A DNA stretch of 64,000 nt from Rhodospirillaceae bacterium (GCA_002718345.1 PBDA01000030.1:38599-102598); one strand, 5' to 3'. Positions 8,864-16,971 are shown, counted from the stretch's first letter. Numbers and translations: made by a program. The notes: generated by a model from the sequence alone, not told the origin.

Positions 8864-9910
8864 TTATTGAGGTAATGAAGCGATGTAGGCTGAGATATAG
8901 AGCATATCGTCAGCTGTAAGGTTAGTTACTACTGGTTCCATTAGAGGGCTTTCTCGCGTGCCCTGTTTGATATCCCAAAGCTGTCTCATGATATAACTAG
9001 CTGTTCGTCCTGCGATTCCAGGAATAAGGCCAAGTCCCATATGATCCTGACCATGGCAAATACCACACTGAATGGTTTTTCCACTTCCTGTTCTGACTAG
9101 ATCTTGACCTTTTTCAAGGCTACCTATTGGAACATATGCAATAAACCCACCTCTTGGATCACGCATCATTTCAGTTTTTTCGGGATCATCAGGGATTTCA
9201 ATTATGCGTTGTCCGAGAGGTATTTCTGGAGCGTTATCTATGGGTAGCATTAGACCGTTTGTGGTTGCTCTCACTTGAGGTGCAGTTTCTGACTCGATTA
9301 CTTGGACCATGGGCTGATAACTCATTGATGAGTAGTACTCTGCAACTTCGATTTTTTCCTCGTTACTAAGACGACTGGCAATCCTAGCCATTACATTTGT
9401 ATTGGCTTTACGACTATCCGCACTTTTTCTTTTTCCATCTATGAAAGATTCAAGCTGTTGTAATATATAGTCTTTTGGTAAACCTGAGACATGACCATTT
9501 TCCATTTTTCCTTGGCCATTCGGATAATGACAAAGGGCGCATGCTTGTACACCTTCGGACTCTTTTCCATAAGCAACCACGTCTGGCATTACTGGATGGT
9601 CGTTTGGATACCAGTCAGCTGGACCATAACCAAAATAAGCCTCATTACGAGTAAATGTTAAATTTGTATCTGGAAGTGTTCTCTTAATTCCGTCATCTGG
9701 AACTGGCGTACCAACATATCCGCATTCGATAGGTCTAGCATCTGGAGGGCAGGGTGGTGCTGTTCTATCTCCTTCGGTTAGTGGGCCTAATAGTCCATAA
9801 GCCCAGTTAGGCCAATCATCTGTGTGTTCAATAGATTGAGCAATTAGAGGCACACTTGTATAAAAATAAGCAAAAATTGTTAAAGTTATGAAATGTATTG
9901 ATCTCTTCAT
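8864..9910 (-). CDS. Periplasmic dihaem cytochrome c
   Basis: 348 residues with a signal peptide (cleavage probably after P-L-I-A-Q near 25) and two haem c sites, C-A-L-C-H at 124-128 and C-G-I-C-H at 282-286. Each is followed by helices like cytochrome c4 or class I domains. An N-terminal region of about 100 residues without haem carries extra cysteines (C54, C63). The order on this strand is D protein, P protein, cytochrome: the P gene ends 42 bases before this start. It may be the electron acceptor or donor for the D/P pair (inference from context). Substrate unknown. Confidence 0.8.
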   Translation of the reverse strand: MKRSIHFITLTIFAYFYTSVPLIAQSIEHTDDWPNWAYGLLGPLTEGDRTAPPCPPDARPIECGYVGTPVPDDGIKRTLPDTNLTFTRNEAYFGYGPADWYPNDHPVMPDVVAYGKESEGVQACALCHYPNGQGKMENGHVSGLPKDYILQQLESFIDGKRKSADSRKANTNVMARIASRLSNEEKIEVAEYYSSMSYQPMVQVIESETAPQVRATTNGLMLPIDNAPEIPLGQRIIEIPDDPEKTEMMRDPRGGFIAYVPIGSLEKGQDLVRTGSGKTIQCGICHGQDHMGLGLIPGIAGRTASYIMRQLWDIKQGTRESPLMEPVVTNLTADDMLYISAYIASLPQ

Positions 9911-9952
9911 GCAGAAAAATCCTTAAATTTAATTATCTCGCCCTAAACATTT

Positions 9953-10618
9953 TTACTTAGGTACCTGATCACATTCATATTCATAAAAATGTGCATCAGG
10001 AGATAGACCCCAGATATGTGTTGTGTGCCAAGGCTCGTTATAGTGTATTGGGTCTGTAATTGTCATTTCTATCTGAAGCGTTTTATCATCCAGGCGCGTA
10101 AATTTTTCAATAATTTCAGTTGATTCGCTAAGCGGTAAGCCTTCCCAAAAGTAGCTGACGCCGCGCAAACCATATGTTTTAACCACTAGGGTTTCATCTT
10201 CCCATTGCCCATTAGAATGACCCATCCATGTTGAACCAACCTCAGTTGGTACATTACGACCATCCATAAAAATTCTTCGGACTTGGTGGTATGCCTCGAA
10301 TAGTATCCATATGCGTTCTTCTGATTGAATTATCTCTATGCTAGTTGGAGCCCACGCTATCATTGCACGTGGCATATAAACGATACATCTTAGATATGGG
10401 TCATTAGCAATATCAAATTCATCTTGAGCAGTCCTTCCTGCGAGCGTAAATGGCGGATTAACGGGAAGAATCTGGCTAATATCGCGTTGTGGTCTCCATA
10501 TTCCTTCTATATTACCTTCAGCTTGAGTGTATTTAACGCTCAATATAGATATTGAAAAAAGTAAAATTACTAAAAATTTCTTTTGAAACAGATAATAGTT
10601 CACGATTATTCTTGCCAA
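9953..10618 (-). CDS. Exported P-family protein (W-E-x-x-T-L-V-V core), unknown function
   Basis: 221 residues, signal peptide with likely cleavage after T-Q-A near 33, so periplasmic. It belongs to a family repeated five times in this window. Shared points: an early G-I-W, a cysteine before the core (C78), an R-x-I-F-M-D-G segment, G-Q-W-E-D-E-T-L-V-V, an I-T-D-P segment, and a cysteine near the end (C216, in Y-E-C). Such proteins are common beside DUF6152 genes in marine gammaproteobacteria and acidobacteria, but I know no proven function. It starts two bases after the stop of the D gene (10621-11040) and is followed by the dihaem cytochrome, so the three look like one transcript. Confidence 0.75.
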   Translation of the reverse strand: MARIIVNYYLFQKKFLVILLFSISILSVKYTQAEGNIEGIWRPQRDISQILPVNPPFTLAGRTAQDEFDIANDPYLRCIVYMPRAMIAWAPTSIEIIQSEERIWILFEAYHQVRRIFMDGRNVPTEVGSTWMGHSNGQWEDETLVVKTYGLRGVSYFWEGLPLSESTEIIEKFTRLDDKTLQIEMTITDPIHYNEPWHTTHIWGLSPDAHFYEYECDQVPK

Positions 10619-10620
10619 AA

Positions 10621-11040
10621 CTATAAGAATGGTACTTCTAGAACAGGACTTCCTCTTTGCATTTCATAGCCATTAGGGAAGAGTATCCAGTTTAGTCGCA
10701 TTTCTGGTTCACCATGTCTAGATGGATGACCCCTAACCTTTATAAAATCACCAGGTTTTAATGAGTCATGGGAGAGCCCACCTTCTCTGTAAAATGTTGT
10801 CACTGCAGCGCTTTCTATTAACCATCTTTCTATTTCCCCGTTCTGATTAGTAACATCTATATAAATAAGCACATGAGGATTTCTAAATTCATACTGAGTA
10901 ACGGTTCCCTCAATTGAGGATTCTTGGTTTGGGTCAAAGTGGTTAGTAAAACCATGATGTGCAACAACAGAATTAAAAGAAAAGCCAAACATAAGGGTTA
11001 TGTATACAGGCCTAGGTATATTTAGAAATCTAATATTCAT
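10621..11040 (-). CDS. Exported D-family protein (DUF6152-like)
   Basis: 139 residues. The signal peptide ends V-V-A before H28-H29, so the predicted mature protein begins His-His-Gly-Phe. The rest is one small beta-rich domain with R-N-P-H in the middle and a late G-H-P-S-R segment. This is the DUF6152 pattern (A-H-H at the N-terminus, N-P-H in the middle); no function is established. It is the first gene of a D-P-cytochrome c transcript and is divergent from the D-P fusion gene across about 197 bases. Confidence 0.78.
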   Translation of the reverse strand: MNIRFLNIPRPVYITLMFGFSFNSVVAHHGFTNHFDPNQESSIEGTVTQYEFRNPHVLIYIDVTNQNGEIERWLIESAAVTTFYREGGLSHDSLKPGDFIKVRGHPSRHGEPEMRLNWILFPNGYEMQRGSPVLEVPFL

Positions 11041-11077
11041 TAATGAACCTTATGAAACAATAAAACTCGCTAATATA

Positions 11078-11105
11078 TGTCACAGTAATATCGAAAATAG
11101 TCACA
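11078..11105. promoter_or_regulatory. Candidate operator: direct GTCACA repeats in a divergent gap
   Basis: The hexamer GTCACA occurs at 11079-11084 and again at 11100-11105 on the same strand, 21 bases apart, i.e. two helical turns. The pair lies between the divergent D gene (start 11040) and the D-P fusion gene (start 11238). This is the spacing expected for two bound regulator subunits on one DNA face. Chance occurrence in a short AT-rich gap is possible. Confidence 0.25.
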
Positions 11106-11130
11106 ATGGAAACTAAGGTCAAGTCTGTTT

Positions 11131-11160
11131 TTGTCTGCAAAAAGTTTAATTAATTAGTAT
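11131..11160 (+). promoter_or_regulatory. Candidate sigma-70 promoter for the D-P fusion gene
   Basis: TTGTCT at 11131-11136 and TAGTAT at 11155-11160 are separated by 18 bases; each matches four of six consensus positions. It stands about 80 bases before the ATG at 11238. The surrounding AT-richness makes such matches easy, so it is tentative. Confidence 0.3.
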
Positions 11161-11237
11161 TTTAATAATTAAGCAAGAGAAAGTTAGATGATTTGTTAAA
11201 CTTATTCAAAGAGAACCTATATTGGGTGGAGAATTAT

Positions 11238-12284
11238 ATGCTTATCAGGATTGCCGGATTAATTCTCGTATTGAGTATCTCAACTTCTGCAAGCGCTCAT
11301 CATGCAGTCGGTGCAAGGTATAACATGGATGATTTAATTGAGGTTGAAGGTGAGGTTACCGAGGTATTAATAAGAAACCCGCATTCTCAAATTGGAATTC
11401 GCCGAATTGCCGACAATGGAGCTATAGAGAACTGGAGAATGGCTACTACAGCTGTTAGCAATATGCGCAGATGGCAAATTGACCCTTCTTTTGTCCAGGT
11501 TGGAGATATTGTTCGGGTGGCGGGATACCTTTCACGTTTTGATGATAATGATCTTTATTTTACAAATCTTTTGACAGCTAACGGTTACGAAGTGTTTTTA
11601 GACAGAAATGCAACATCTATTTGGACAGATCAAACAATAGAGATGTCCGCTAGTCGTCGGCGTAGTATTGGGTCGATTACAGCACCCGAACTTGGAATTT
11701 TTCGTATTTGGAGTACGCCCGATAACATTCCAATGCTAATGCCCCGTAACATTGGAAAAACAACTGAGGGACGGGCTAATCTAACTTCTGATGCACTCCA
11801 GGCACAGGACTCATATGTGCGGGACAGAGATAATCCTCTGCAAAATTGCACGCCTAAAGGCATGCCATTGATTATGGAGGCTCCTTATCCCTTTGAGATG
11901 TACAGAGATGGCTCTAATATCATTTGGCATAACGAGGAGTATGACACTCGTCGAACTATACATATAGATACATCTGATCCGGGTGAAGTAGAGCCTTCTA
12001 TACTTGGTTATTCAGTTGGTGTTTGGGAGGACGAGTACAATCTGATTGTTACCACTACTCATATTAGTTGGGGGCATCTCGATGGCCAGGGGATTCCTTT
12101 AAGCTTGTCTGCTGAAGTAGTCGAGAAATTTAGCGTAAGTGCTCAAGGAGACAGGCTAGATTATGAAATAACTATTGTTGATCCTGTGAATCTGGTCGAG
12201 CCAGTAAGTTTCTCTAAACATTGGGTTTGGTATCCAGATGCTGAAGTTGGAGAATACAATTGTACTATTGAGGCAGAGAATTAG
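11238..12284 (+). CDS. Exported D-P fusion protein (DUF6152-like domain plus P domain)
   Basis: 348 residues from ATG 11238, which has GGTGGAG about seven bases upstream; an in-frame upstream TTG (11193) would spoil the signal peptide. The signal ends A-S-A before H21-H22. A D domain spans about 21-125 (R-N-P-H near 46-49). A linker follows, then a P domain at about 160-348 with cysteines at 204 and 342. Its core has drifted to V-W-E-D-E-Y-N-L-I-V. The D-then-P order equals the gene order of the separate pair on the other strand. This is direct evidence that D and P proteins work together, probably by contact in the periplasm. Function unknown. Confidence 0.78.
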   Translation: MLIRIAGLILVLSISTSASAHHAVGARYNMDDLIEVEGEVTEVLIRNPHSQIGIRRIADNGAIENWRMATTAVSNMRRWQIDPSFVQVGDIVRVAGYLSRFDDNDLYFTNLLTANGYEVFLDRNATSIWTDQTIEMSASRRRSIGSITAPELGIFRIWSTPDNIPMLMPRNIGKTTEGRANLTSDALQAQDSYVRDRDNPLQNCTPKGMPLIMEAPYPFEMYRDGSNIIWHNEEYDTRRTIHIDTSDPGEVEPSILGYSVGVWEDEYNLIVTTTHISWGHLDGQGIPLSLSAEVVEKFSVSAQGDRLDYEITIVDPVNLVEPVSFSKHWVWYPDAEVGEYNCTIEAEN

Positions 12285-12298
12285 AATAATTACATAAG

Positions 12299-13180
12299 AT
12301 GCTGAAATATAAAAATATGTTGTTTTTTAATTATATGCTTTGTCTTCATATAGTTCATTTGTCTGTTATTCGGTCAATTATTTATAAATGTAAACAGGGT
12401 TTGTTCTTATGGTTTTTTTCTAAGTTATGTATGGCGCAATCATTAGTATCTTATGAACAATTACCTGACTGGAGTGGTGTTTGGCAAATGAATGGATCGA
12501 CTGTGTTTGATGCCTCTAGTGTACAGCCTGAAGGCGGTCGGGCTGGGTCAGCTGGTGTAAGAGAATTTCCACCGTATAACGAAGAATGGGAGGCCATTTA
12601 TGAAGATAATATGGAACAAGTGAGTTTAGGACGTTTTCCTGACCCATTATCGATTTGTGGTACTCCAGCGGGTTATCCGCGCATGTTAAATGTACCAGGC
12701 GCAATAGAATTTGTTGTGCGACCTGAGCAAGTATGGATTCTTACCGAAGATGGACCAAGTATTGCAAGAATTTATACAGATGGACGTAGTCACCCTCCAG
12801 AAGATGAAATCTGGCCGACATATAGCGGTGAATCAGTGGGATATTGGGAAGGTGATACTTTAGTTTTTGAAACTATAGGCATAAAGGGTAAGGGTGACGC
12901 AATAATTGATCGTACTGGCTTAGTCTTAAGTGTTGATGCACGTATAAAGACGGAGATTCGCAGGGTCGATATTAGTACCATGGAAGCTCAAATTGAGATA
13001 ACAGACAGCACTGCAATGACTGAGTCTTGGGTTGTCACAAAGCGTTACGGTAAGCTAGAAGATGGTGCTCGAATGTTTGATGTAGCATGTGTTGAAAATA
13101 ATCGTAATCCCATTGATGAAACTGGAAGAACATTAACCTTGGATTCGCAAGGTAATATTTTAGATTCAGGAGTTAATTGA
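12299..13180 (+). CDS. Exported P-family protein
   Basis: 293 residues from ATG 12299. The start is uncertain: the N-terminus is unusually long, with hydrophobic stretches around 8-24 and 34-46, and later ATGs (12317, 12335) could serve. P-family marks: P-D-W-S-G-V-W near 56-62, C120 in S-I-C-G-T-P, R-I-Y-T-D-G-R, G-Y-W-E-G-D-T-L-V-F near 181-190, and C264 near the end (D-V-A-C). A C-terminal extension after C264 is not seen in the other copies. It follows the fusion gene by 14 bases and leads into a D gene, so it is part of the same transcript. Confidence 0.72.
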   Translation: MLKYKNMLFFNYMLCLHIVHLSVIRSIIYKCKQGLFLWFFSKLCMAQSLVSYEQLPDWSGVWQMNGSTVFDASSVQPEGGRAGSAGVREFPPYNEEWEAIYEDNMEQVSLGRFPDPLSICGTPAGYPRMLNVPGAIEFVVRPEQVWILTEDGPSIARIYTDGRSHPPEDEIWPTYSGESVGYWEGDTLVFETIGIKGKGDAIIDRTGLVLSVDARIKTEIRRVDISTMEAQIEITDSTAMTESWVVTKRYGKLEDGARMFDVACVENNRNPIDETGRTLTLDSQGNILDSGVN

Positions 13181-13185
13181 ATCCG

Positions 13186-13575
13186 ATGATAACTTTGCAA
13201 TATAGAAAAATTTCTCAATATTTGGCTATCCTTTTGCTGCAGTTTTTTTATCCTACAGCGATCGCACATCACTCAGGAAACATGTTTGATCGTGAACAGA
13301 TTGTAGAGTTGGTTGGTATAGTCAGAGAGTTCCAGTGGACAAGCCCCCATATATGGATACAAGTTTTAGTTATCTCTGAAACAGGTATAACAGAAGAATG
13401 GAGTATTGAAGGAGGAGTGCCAAATAGGCTATTTCGATCTGGGTGGAGACCAAATACATTTAAGCCCGGTCATCAAGTAATACTCCAAGCTTACCCTATG
13501 CGTGATGGCGCAAGAGCTGGATTGTTTATTGGTGCAAAACTTAATGATGGGTCAATTCTGGGTGAATTTAATTAA
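13186..13575 (+). CDS. Exported D-family protein (DUF6152-like)
   Basis: 129 residues from ATG 13186; an in-frame TTG at 13177 would overlap the previous stop and is the alternative. The signal peptide ends A-I-A before H28-H29, giving a mature His-His-Ser-Gly start. The usual N-P-H is S-P-H here; the R-S-G-W-R segment and a final G-A-K-L-N-D-G-S segment are typical of DUF6152. It is the third gene of the plus-strand D-P/P/D run. Function unknown. Confidence 0.75.
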   Translation: MITLQYRKISQYLAILLLQFFYPTAIAHHSGNMFDREQIVELVGIVREFQWTSPHIWIQVLVISETGITEEWSIEGGVPNRLFRSGWRPNTFKPGHQVILQAYPMRDGARAGLFIGAKLNDGSILGEFN

Positions 13576-13621
13576 TAAAAACTAGTGATTTTTTAGCTGG
13601 ATGTATTTATGGTGATTGATG

Positions 13622-14269
13622 ATGGCTATTAGCAAGTTTGATTTTTCTGAGTTTAAAGAAGTTATAAAAACTGAAGATCAATTAAGAGCAATAATGGGAG
13701 AAGCTACTACTACCGTATTGAATAAATCTATCGATAAGTTAGATAATATATGTACAGCATTTATCGCTAAGTCTAGCTTTGTCATCATTGCATCAGCTAA
13801 TTCCCAAGGTGAGCTTGATGTCTCTCCAAAAGGTGACCCTAAGGGCTTTGTTCGGGTTCTTGACGAAAAGCACATTGCAATACCTGAAAGACCGGGAAAT
13901 AGAAGAGCAGATACTTTTCGTAATTTGCTTGATAATCCTCAAGTCGGACTAATCTTTTTAGTTCCAGGTAAAGGGGAAACATTGCGAGTAAATGGTAGAG
14001 CAAAAATTGTGCGTGACAAGTCTTTGAGAGAAAGTATGGCTATAAATAACCAAGTACCAGATTTTGCAACACTTATTGAAATTGATGAGGTATTTATGCA
14101 TTGCCCTAAGTGCGTAGTGAGATCAAAAATTTGGGAGCCAGAGCATTGGCCGGGCCACGCAGGAATAGCAGATATTGGTGAAGCGGTCATAGCTCATGCA
14201 GGTTTGTCTATTGCGCCAGATCAATATGAGCAATTAGCAATAGCAGAAGATAGAAATAAGCTTTACTAA
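13622..14269 (+). CDS. FMN-dependent PPOX-type flavoprotein, MSMEG_1061-like
   Basis: 215 residues from ATG 13622 (TGGTGA six bases upstream); ATG 13619 and TTG 13616 are in frame. It has the split-barrel pyridoxamine-phosphate-oxidase-like pattern. Seen: F-I-A-K-S-S-F-V-I-I-A-S-A strand, D-V-S-P-K-G-D-P-K-G-F-V, I-P-E-R-P-G-N-R-R-A-D-T, N-P-Q-V-G-L-I-F-L-V-P-G and a C-terminal H-C-P-K-C-V segment. This matches the PPOX subfamily named after MSMEG_1061, of unknown substrate. It is cytoplasmic. It precedes the TRAP binding protein by 23 bases and may belong to the nitrile hydratase transcript. Confidence 0.8.
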   Translation: MAISKFDFSEFKEVIKTEDQLRAIMGEATTTVLNKSIDKLDNICTAFIAKSSFVIIASANSQGELDVSPKGDPKGFVRVLDEKHIAIPERPGNRRADTFRNLLDNPQVGLIFLVPGKGETLRVNGRAKIVRDKSLRESMAINNQVPDFATLIEIDEVFMHCPKCVVRSKIWEPEHWPGHAGIADIGEAVIAHAGLSIAPDQYEQLAIAEDRNKLY

Positions 14270-14292
14270 GATGTATATCAGGGGTGTGATGG

Positions 14293-15390
14293 TTGAAACG
14301 ACGTGAATTTTTAGGTGGTTTAGGTGGTGGAACTGCTTTGGCAGCATGCACACCTACGCCTCAGCCTAATGTGTATTTGGCTGATACAGGTTCTCAGGAG
14401 CAATTTTCTTGGCGTATGGTTACTACCTGGCCAAAAAATTTTCCAGGTCTTGGGACTGGTGTTAATACTGTTGTTAAATATATAAATGAGTTGAGCGGTG
14501 GAAGACTTAATATCACGGTCTACGGCTCGGGTGAATTAGTACCTGCATTTGAGGTATTTGATGCAGTATCTTTGGGAGCTGCAGAAATAGGGCATAGCCC
14601 CTCGTATTATTGGCTTGGAAAGAGCCAAGCAGCACAATTTTTCACAACTCTTCCATTTGGTATGACAGCACATGAGCATAATGCATGGCTTTACTATGGG
14701 GGTGGTATGGATTTGTGGAGAGAGTTTTATGAGCCATTTAATTTAGTACCCTTCCCTGTTGGGAATACAGGGGTGCAGATGGGGGGGTGGTTTAATAAGT
14801 CTATCAATACAATCGACGATCTTCAGGGTCTAAAAATTAGAATGCCTGGGCTCGCTGGAGAAGTTTTGCGTCGGGCTGGCGCAATACCTGTAAATATGCC
14901 TAATTCAGAGATATTTACAGCGCTTCAAACTGGTGCAATCGATGCCGCTGAATGGGTAAGTCCCTATAACGATCAAGCTATGGGATTACAGCAAGCAGCG
15001 CAATATTATTACTATCCTGGTTGGCAAGAGCCTGGACCAGCAATCGAGTGCATAGTTAATAAAGAGGCATGGGACTCTTTGCCCGCTGACCTGCAAGCAA
15101 TTATTCGTGTTGCTTGCCAAGCAGCTGTAGTTGATATGACATCTGAGTTCATGGCCCGTAATGCTTATGCATTGCAAGAACTCATTGATGATGGCGGTGT
15201 TGAATTACGTGAATATCCGCAGTCATTACTGATCGAGCTTAAGAGGTTAACCTTTGAGGTGGTTGAAGAACTGGCCGAGAATGACCCTCAAGTTGCCAAG
15301 GTTTGGGATTCATATCGAGAATTTATGGAATTATCTCGTGGCTGGCAAGCAATCTCAGAGCAGTCATATTTAGAGACCCAAGAACTCTGA
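14293..15390 (+). CDS. TRAP transporter solute-binding protein, Tat-type lipoprotein (DctP/TakP-like)
   Basis: 365 residues. TTG 14293 is the only usable start because an in-frame stop stands six bases upstream. The N-terminus has both a twin-arginine motif (K-R-R-E-F-L) and a lipobox (L-A-A-C, Cys19), so it should be a folded, Tat-exported lipoprotein. The body follows DctP/TakP proteins: K-I-R-M-P-G with the substrate-binding arginine, F-T-A-L-Q-T-G-A-I-D-A-A-E-W and Y-Y-P-G-W-Q-E-P-G. TakP relatives bind 2-oxo acids or other small carboxylates. No DctQ/DctM membrane genes are near, so it must share a permease from elsewhere or act differently. Only 10 bases separate it from the nitrile hydratase beta gene. 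Confidence 0.87.
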   Translation: MKRREFLGGLGGGTALAACTPTPQPNVYLADTGSQEQFSWRMVTTWPKNFPGLGTGVNTVVKYINELSGGRLNITVYGSGELVPAFEVFDAVSLGAAEIGHSPSYYWLGKSQAAQFFTTLPFGMTAHEHNAWLYYGGGMDLWREFYEPFNLVPFPVGNTGVQMGGWFNKSINTIDDLQGLKIRMPGLAGEVLRRAGAIPVNMPNSEIFTALQTGAIDAAEWVSPYNDQAMGLQQAAQYYYYPGWQEPGPAIECIVNKEAWDSLPADLQAIIRVACQAAVVDMTSEFMARNAYALQELIDDGGVELREYPQSLLIELKRLTFEVVEELAENDPQVAKVWDSYREFMELSRGWQAISEQSYLETQEL

Positions 15391-15400
15391 TTTATTAAGA

Positions 15401-16042
15401 ATGAATAGCATTCATGATATGGGGGGGCTTACCTGTTTTGGTCAAGTTAAATATGATGAAGATGAGCCAGTTTTCCATCATGAGTGGGAACAAAAGGTTC
15501 TAGCAATAACTGTCGCCACTTCTTCACTTTTCGGTCCCTTGGATAAAAGAAGACATGTTTTAGAGAAGATAGGGTCAATTGATTACCTGAAGTCTAGTTA
15601 TTATGAGCGATGGTTAATTAGATTAGAGCTTTCACTAAATGAATTAACAGCTATTAATCAGTATCAAAGTACAGAGTCTGAATATGAGTCTATTGACTTT
15701 AAGGAGCTTGAGCATGCTATTTATAATGGGCGACCCTCCGATCGAACTGAAGGTAGGCAGACACCAATATTTTCTGTAGGTGACAGAATACGCACAAAAA
15801 ACATCAACCCATCCGGTCATACTAGATTAGCACGGTATGTGCGTGGTAGATGTGGTTTTATAGATAGAGTGCATGGAACTCATTCTTTTCCGGATACTGC
15901 TGCTCATGGTGAAGGGGAAAATCCCCAACCTTTATATTCAGTACGTTTTACAGCAAAAGAACTTTGGGGCGCAGAAAAATATCCCACAGATAATTTGTAT
16001 ATAGACTTATGGGAAGATTATTTGGAGCCACTAGATGTCTGA
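15401..16042 (+). CDS. nthB: Nitrile hydratase beta subunit
   Basis: 213 residues, cytoplasmic. It begins with the family signature M-N-x-I-H-D-M-G-G and continues [10 protein letters not shown] near residue 25. The C-terminal half carries R-Y-V-R-G-R-C-G, with arginines like those that contact the oxidised cysteines of the alpha subunit, and a final W-x-D-Y-L-E-P. Nitrile hydratase adds water to nitriles to give amides. The order beta-alpha-accessory is that of cobalt-type enzymes. The end overlaps the alpha start by 8 bases. Confidence 0.92.
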   Translation: MNSIHDMGGLTCFGQVKYDEDEPVFHHEWEQKVLAITVATSSLFGPLDKRRHVLEKIGSIDYLKSSYYERWLIRLELSLNELTAINQYQSTESEYESIDFKELEHAIYNGRPSDRTEGRQTPIFSVGDRIRTKNINPSGHTRLARYVRGRCGFIDRVHGTHSFPDTAAHGEGENPQPLYSVRFTAKELWGAEKYPTDNLYIDLWEDYLEPLDV

Positions 16043-16688
16043 TCATTTTCATAAACATGACCAGGATACTGTGTTAATTAAAGAAAGGTCTGAACAGGAA
16101 ATTGCAGGGCTAACAAAAAGGGTAGAGAAATTAGAAAAATTTTTAATTCAAAAGGGAATAGTTTCAAAAGACTTGTTAGAAAGTGTTGCTAACATATATG
16201 AGAATGATTTAGGCCCCTTAAATGGTGCTAAGGTTATAGCGCGTGCTTGGTGTGATCCATCTTATAAAAAACGCTTATTAGATGATGCTACTAAAGCAAT
16301 AAAAGAAATGGGTTTTGGGGGGCTACAAGGTGAGCATATGGTAGTGCTCGAAAATACACCTATTATTCACAATGTTGTTGTATGCTCATTGTGTTCTTGT
16401 TACCCATGGCCTGTACTTGGGCTGCCTCCTGGTTGGTATAAGGATCCTGCATATAGATCTAGAATTGTCATTCACCCAAGAGATGTACTTAAGGAATTTG
16501 GATTAAATCTTTGTGATTCAGTTGAGGTTCGTGTTTGGGATAGCAGTGCTGAGGTCCGTTATCTAGTGTTACCAGAAAGACCTTTAAAAACAGAAAAGTT
16601 CTGTGAAGAAGATCTGGTAAAGCTTGTTACTAGGGAAGCTATGATCGGAGTTGCAAAAGCAAAGGATCCTTTTTTTAGTGAAACATAA
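16035..16688 (+). CDS. nthA: Nitrile hydratase alpha subunit (catalytic metal subunit)
   Basis: 217 residues. The metal-binding motif C117-S-L-C120-S-C122-Y is complete; in this family the second and third cysteines are oxidised to sulfinic and sulfenic acid and hold a non-corrin cobalt or a non-haem iron. Cobalt enzymes usually read C-T-L-C-S-C-Y and iron enzymes C-S-L-C-S-C-T, so this one mixes the two. The following P-W-P-V-L-G-L-P-P and the gene order favour cobalt. Residues 11-45 form a charged N-terminal helix. The related thiocyanate hydrolase is an alternative, but it normally has three separate subunits. Confidence 0.92.
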   Translation: MSDHFHKHDQDTVLIKERSEQEIAGLTKRVEKLEKFLIQKGIVSKDLLESVANIYENDLGPLNGAKVIARAWCDPSYKKRLLDDATKAIKEMGFGGLQGEHMVVLENTPIIHNVVVCSLCSCYPWPVLGLPPGWYKDPAYRSRIVIHPRDVLKEFGLNLCDSVEVRVWDSSAEVRYLVLPERPLKTEKFCEEDLVKLVTREAMIGVAKAKDPFFSET

Positions 16689-16710
16689 AGTTCAAGAAAG
16701 TATTGCTTAT

Positions 16711-16968
16711 ATGTCTGGTTCAAAGGCTTTGCCCCGCTCTAGCGGAGAATTGGTTTTTAATGATGATTGGGAACGACGAGTTTTTGCGCTTGGTGTAGCT
16801 CTTTGTGATATTGGCCAGTATGAGTGGAATGATTTTAAGGCTTGCCTAATAGATAAAATAAATAGTCAAGAAGAAGAGGATGTTCTTAATGCTGATTACT
16901 ATATACACTGGTTGGAGGCACTTGAAGCCTTGTTAGATAAACACAATTTTGTTAATTCGTCTGATTAG
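16711..16968 (+). CDS. Nitrile hydratase accessory (activator) protein
   Basis: 85 residues from ATG 16711; upstream in-frame GTG 16678 and TTG 16651 would overlap the alpha gene and add a tail not usual for the family. Pattern: L-P-R-S-S-G-E-L-V-F, D-D-W-E-R-R-V-F-A-L and Y-Y-I-H-W-L-E-A-L-E, as in the small beta-subunit-like activator that delivers or inserts metal into the alpha subunit. It follows alpha directly and stands three bases before the glycosylase gene. Confidence 0.85.
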   Translation: MSGSKALPRSSGELVFNDDWERRVFALGVALCDIGQYEWNDFKACLIDKINSQEEEDVLNADYYIHWLEALEALLDKHNFVNSSD

Positions 16969-16971
16969 CTG

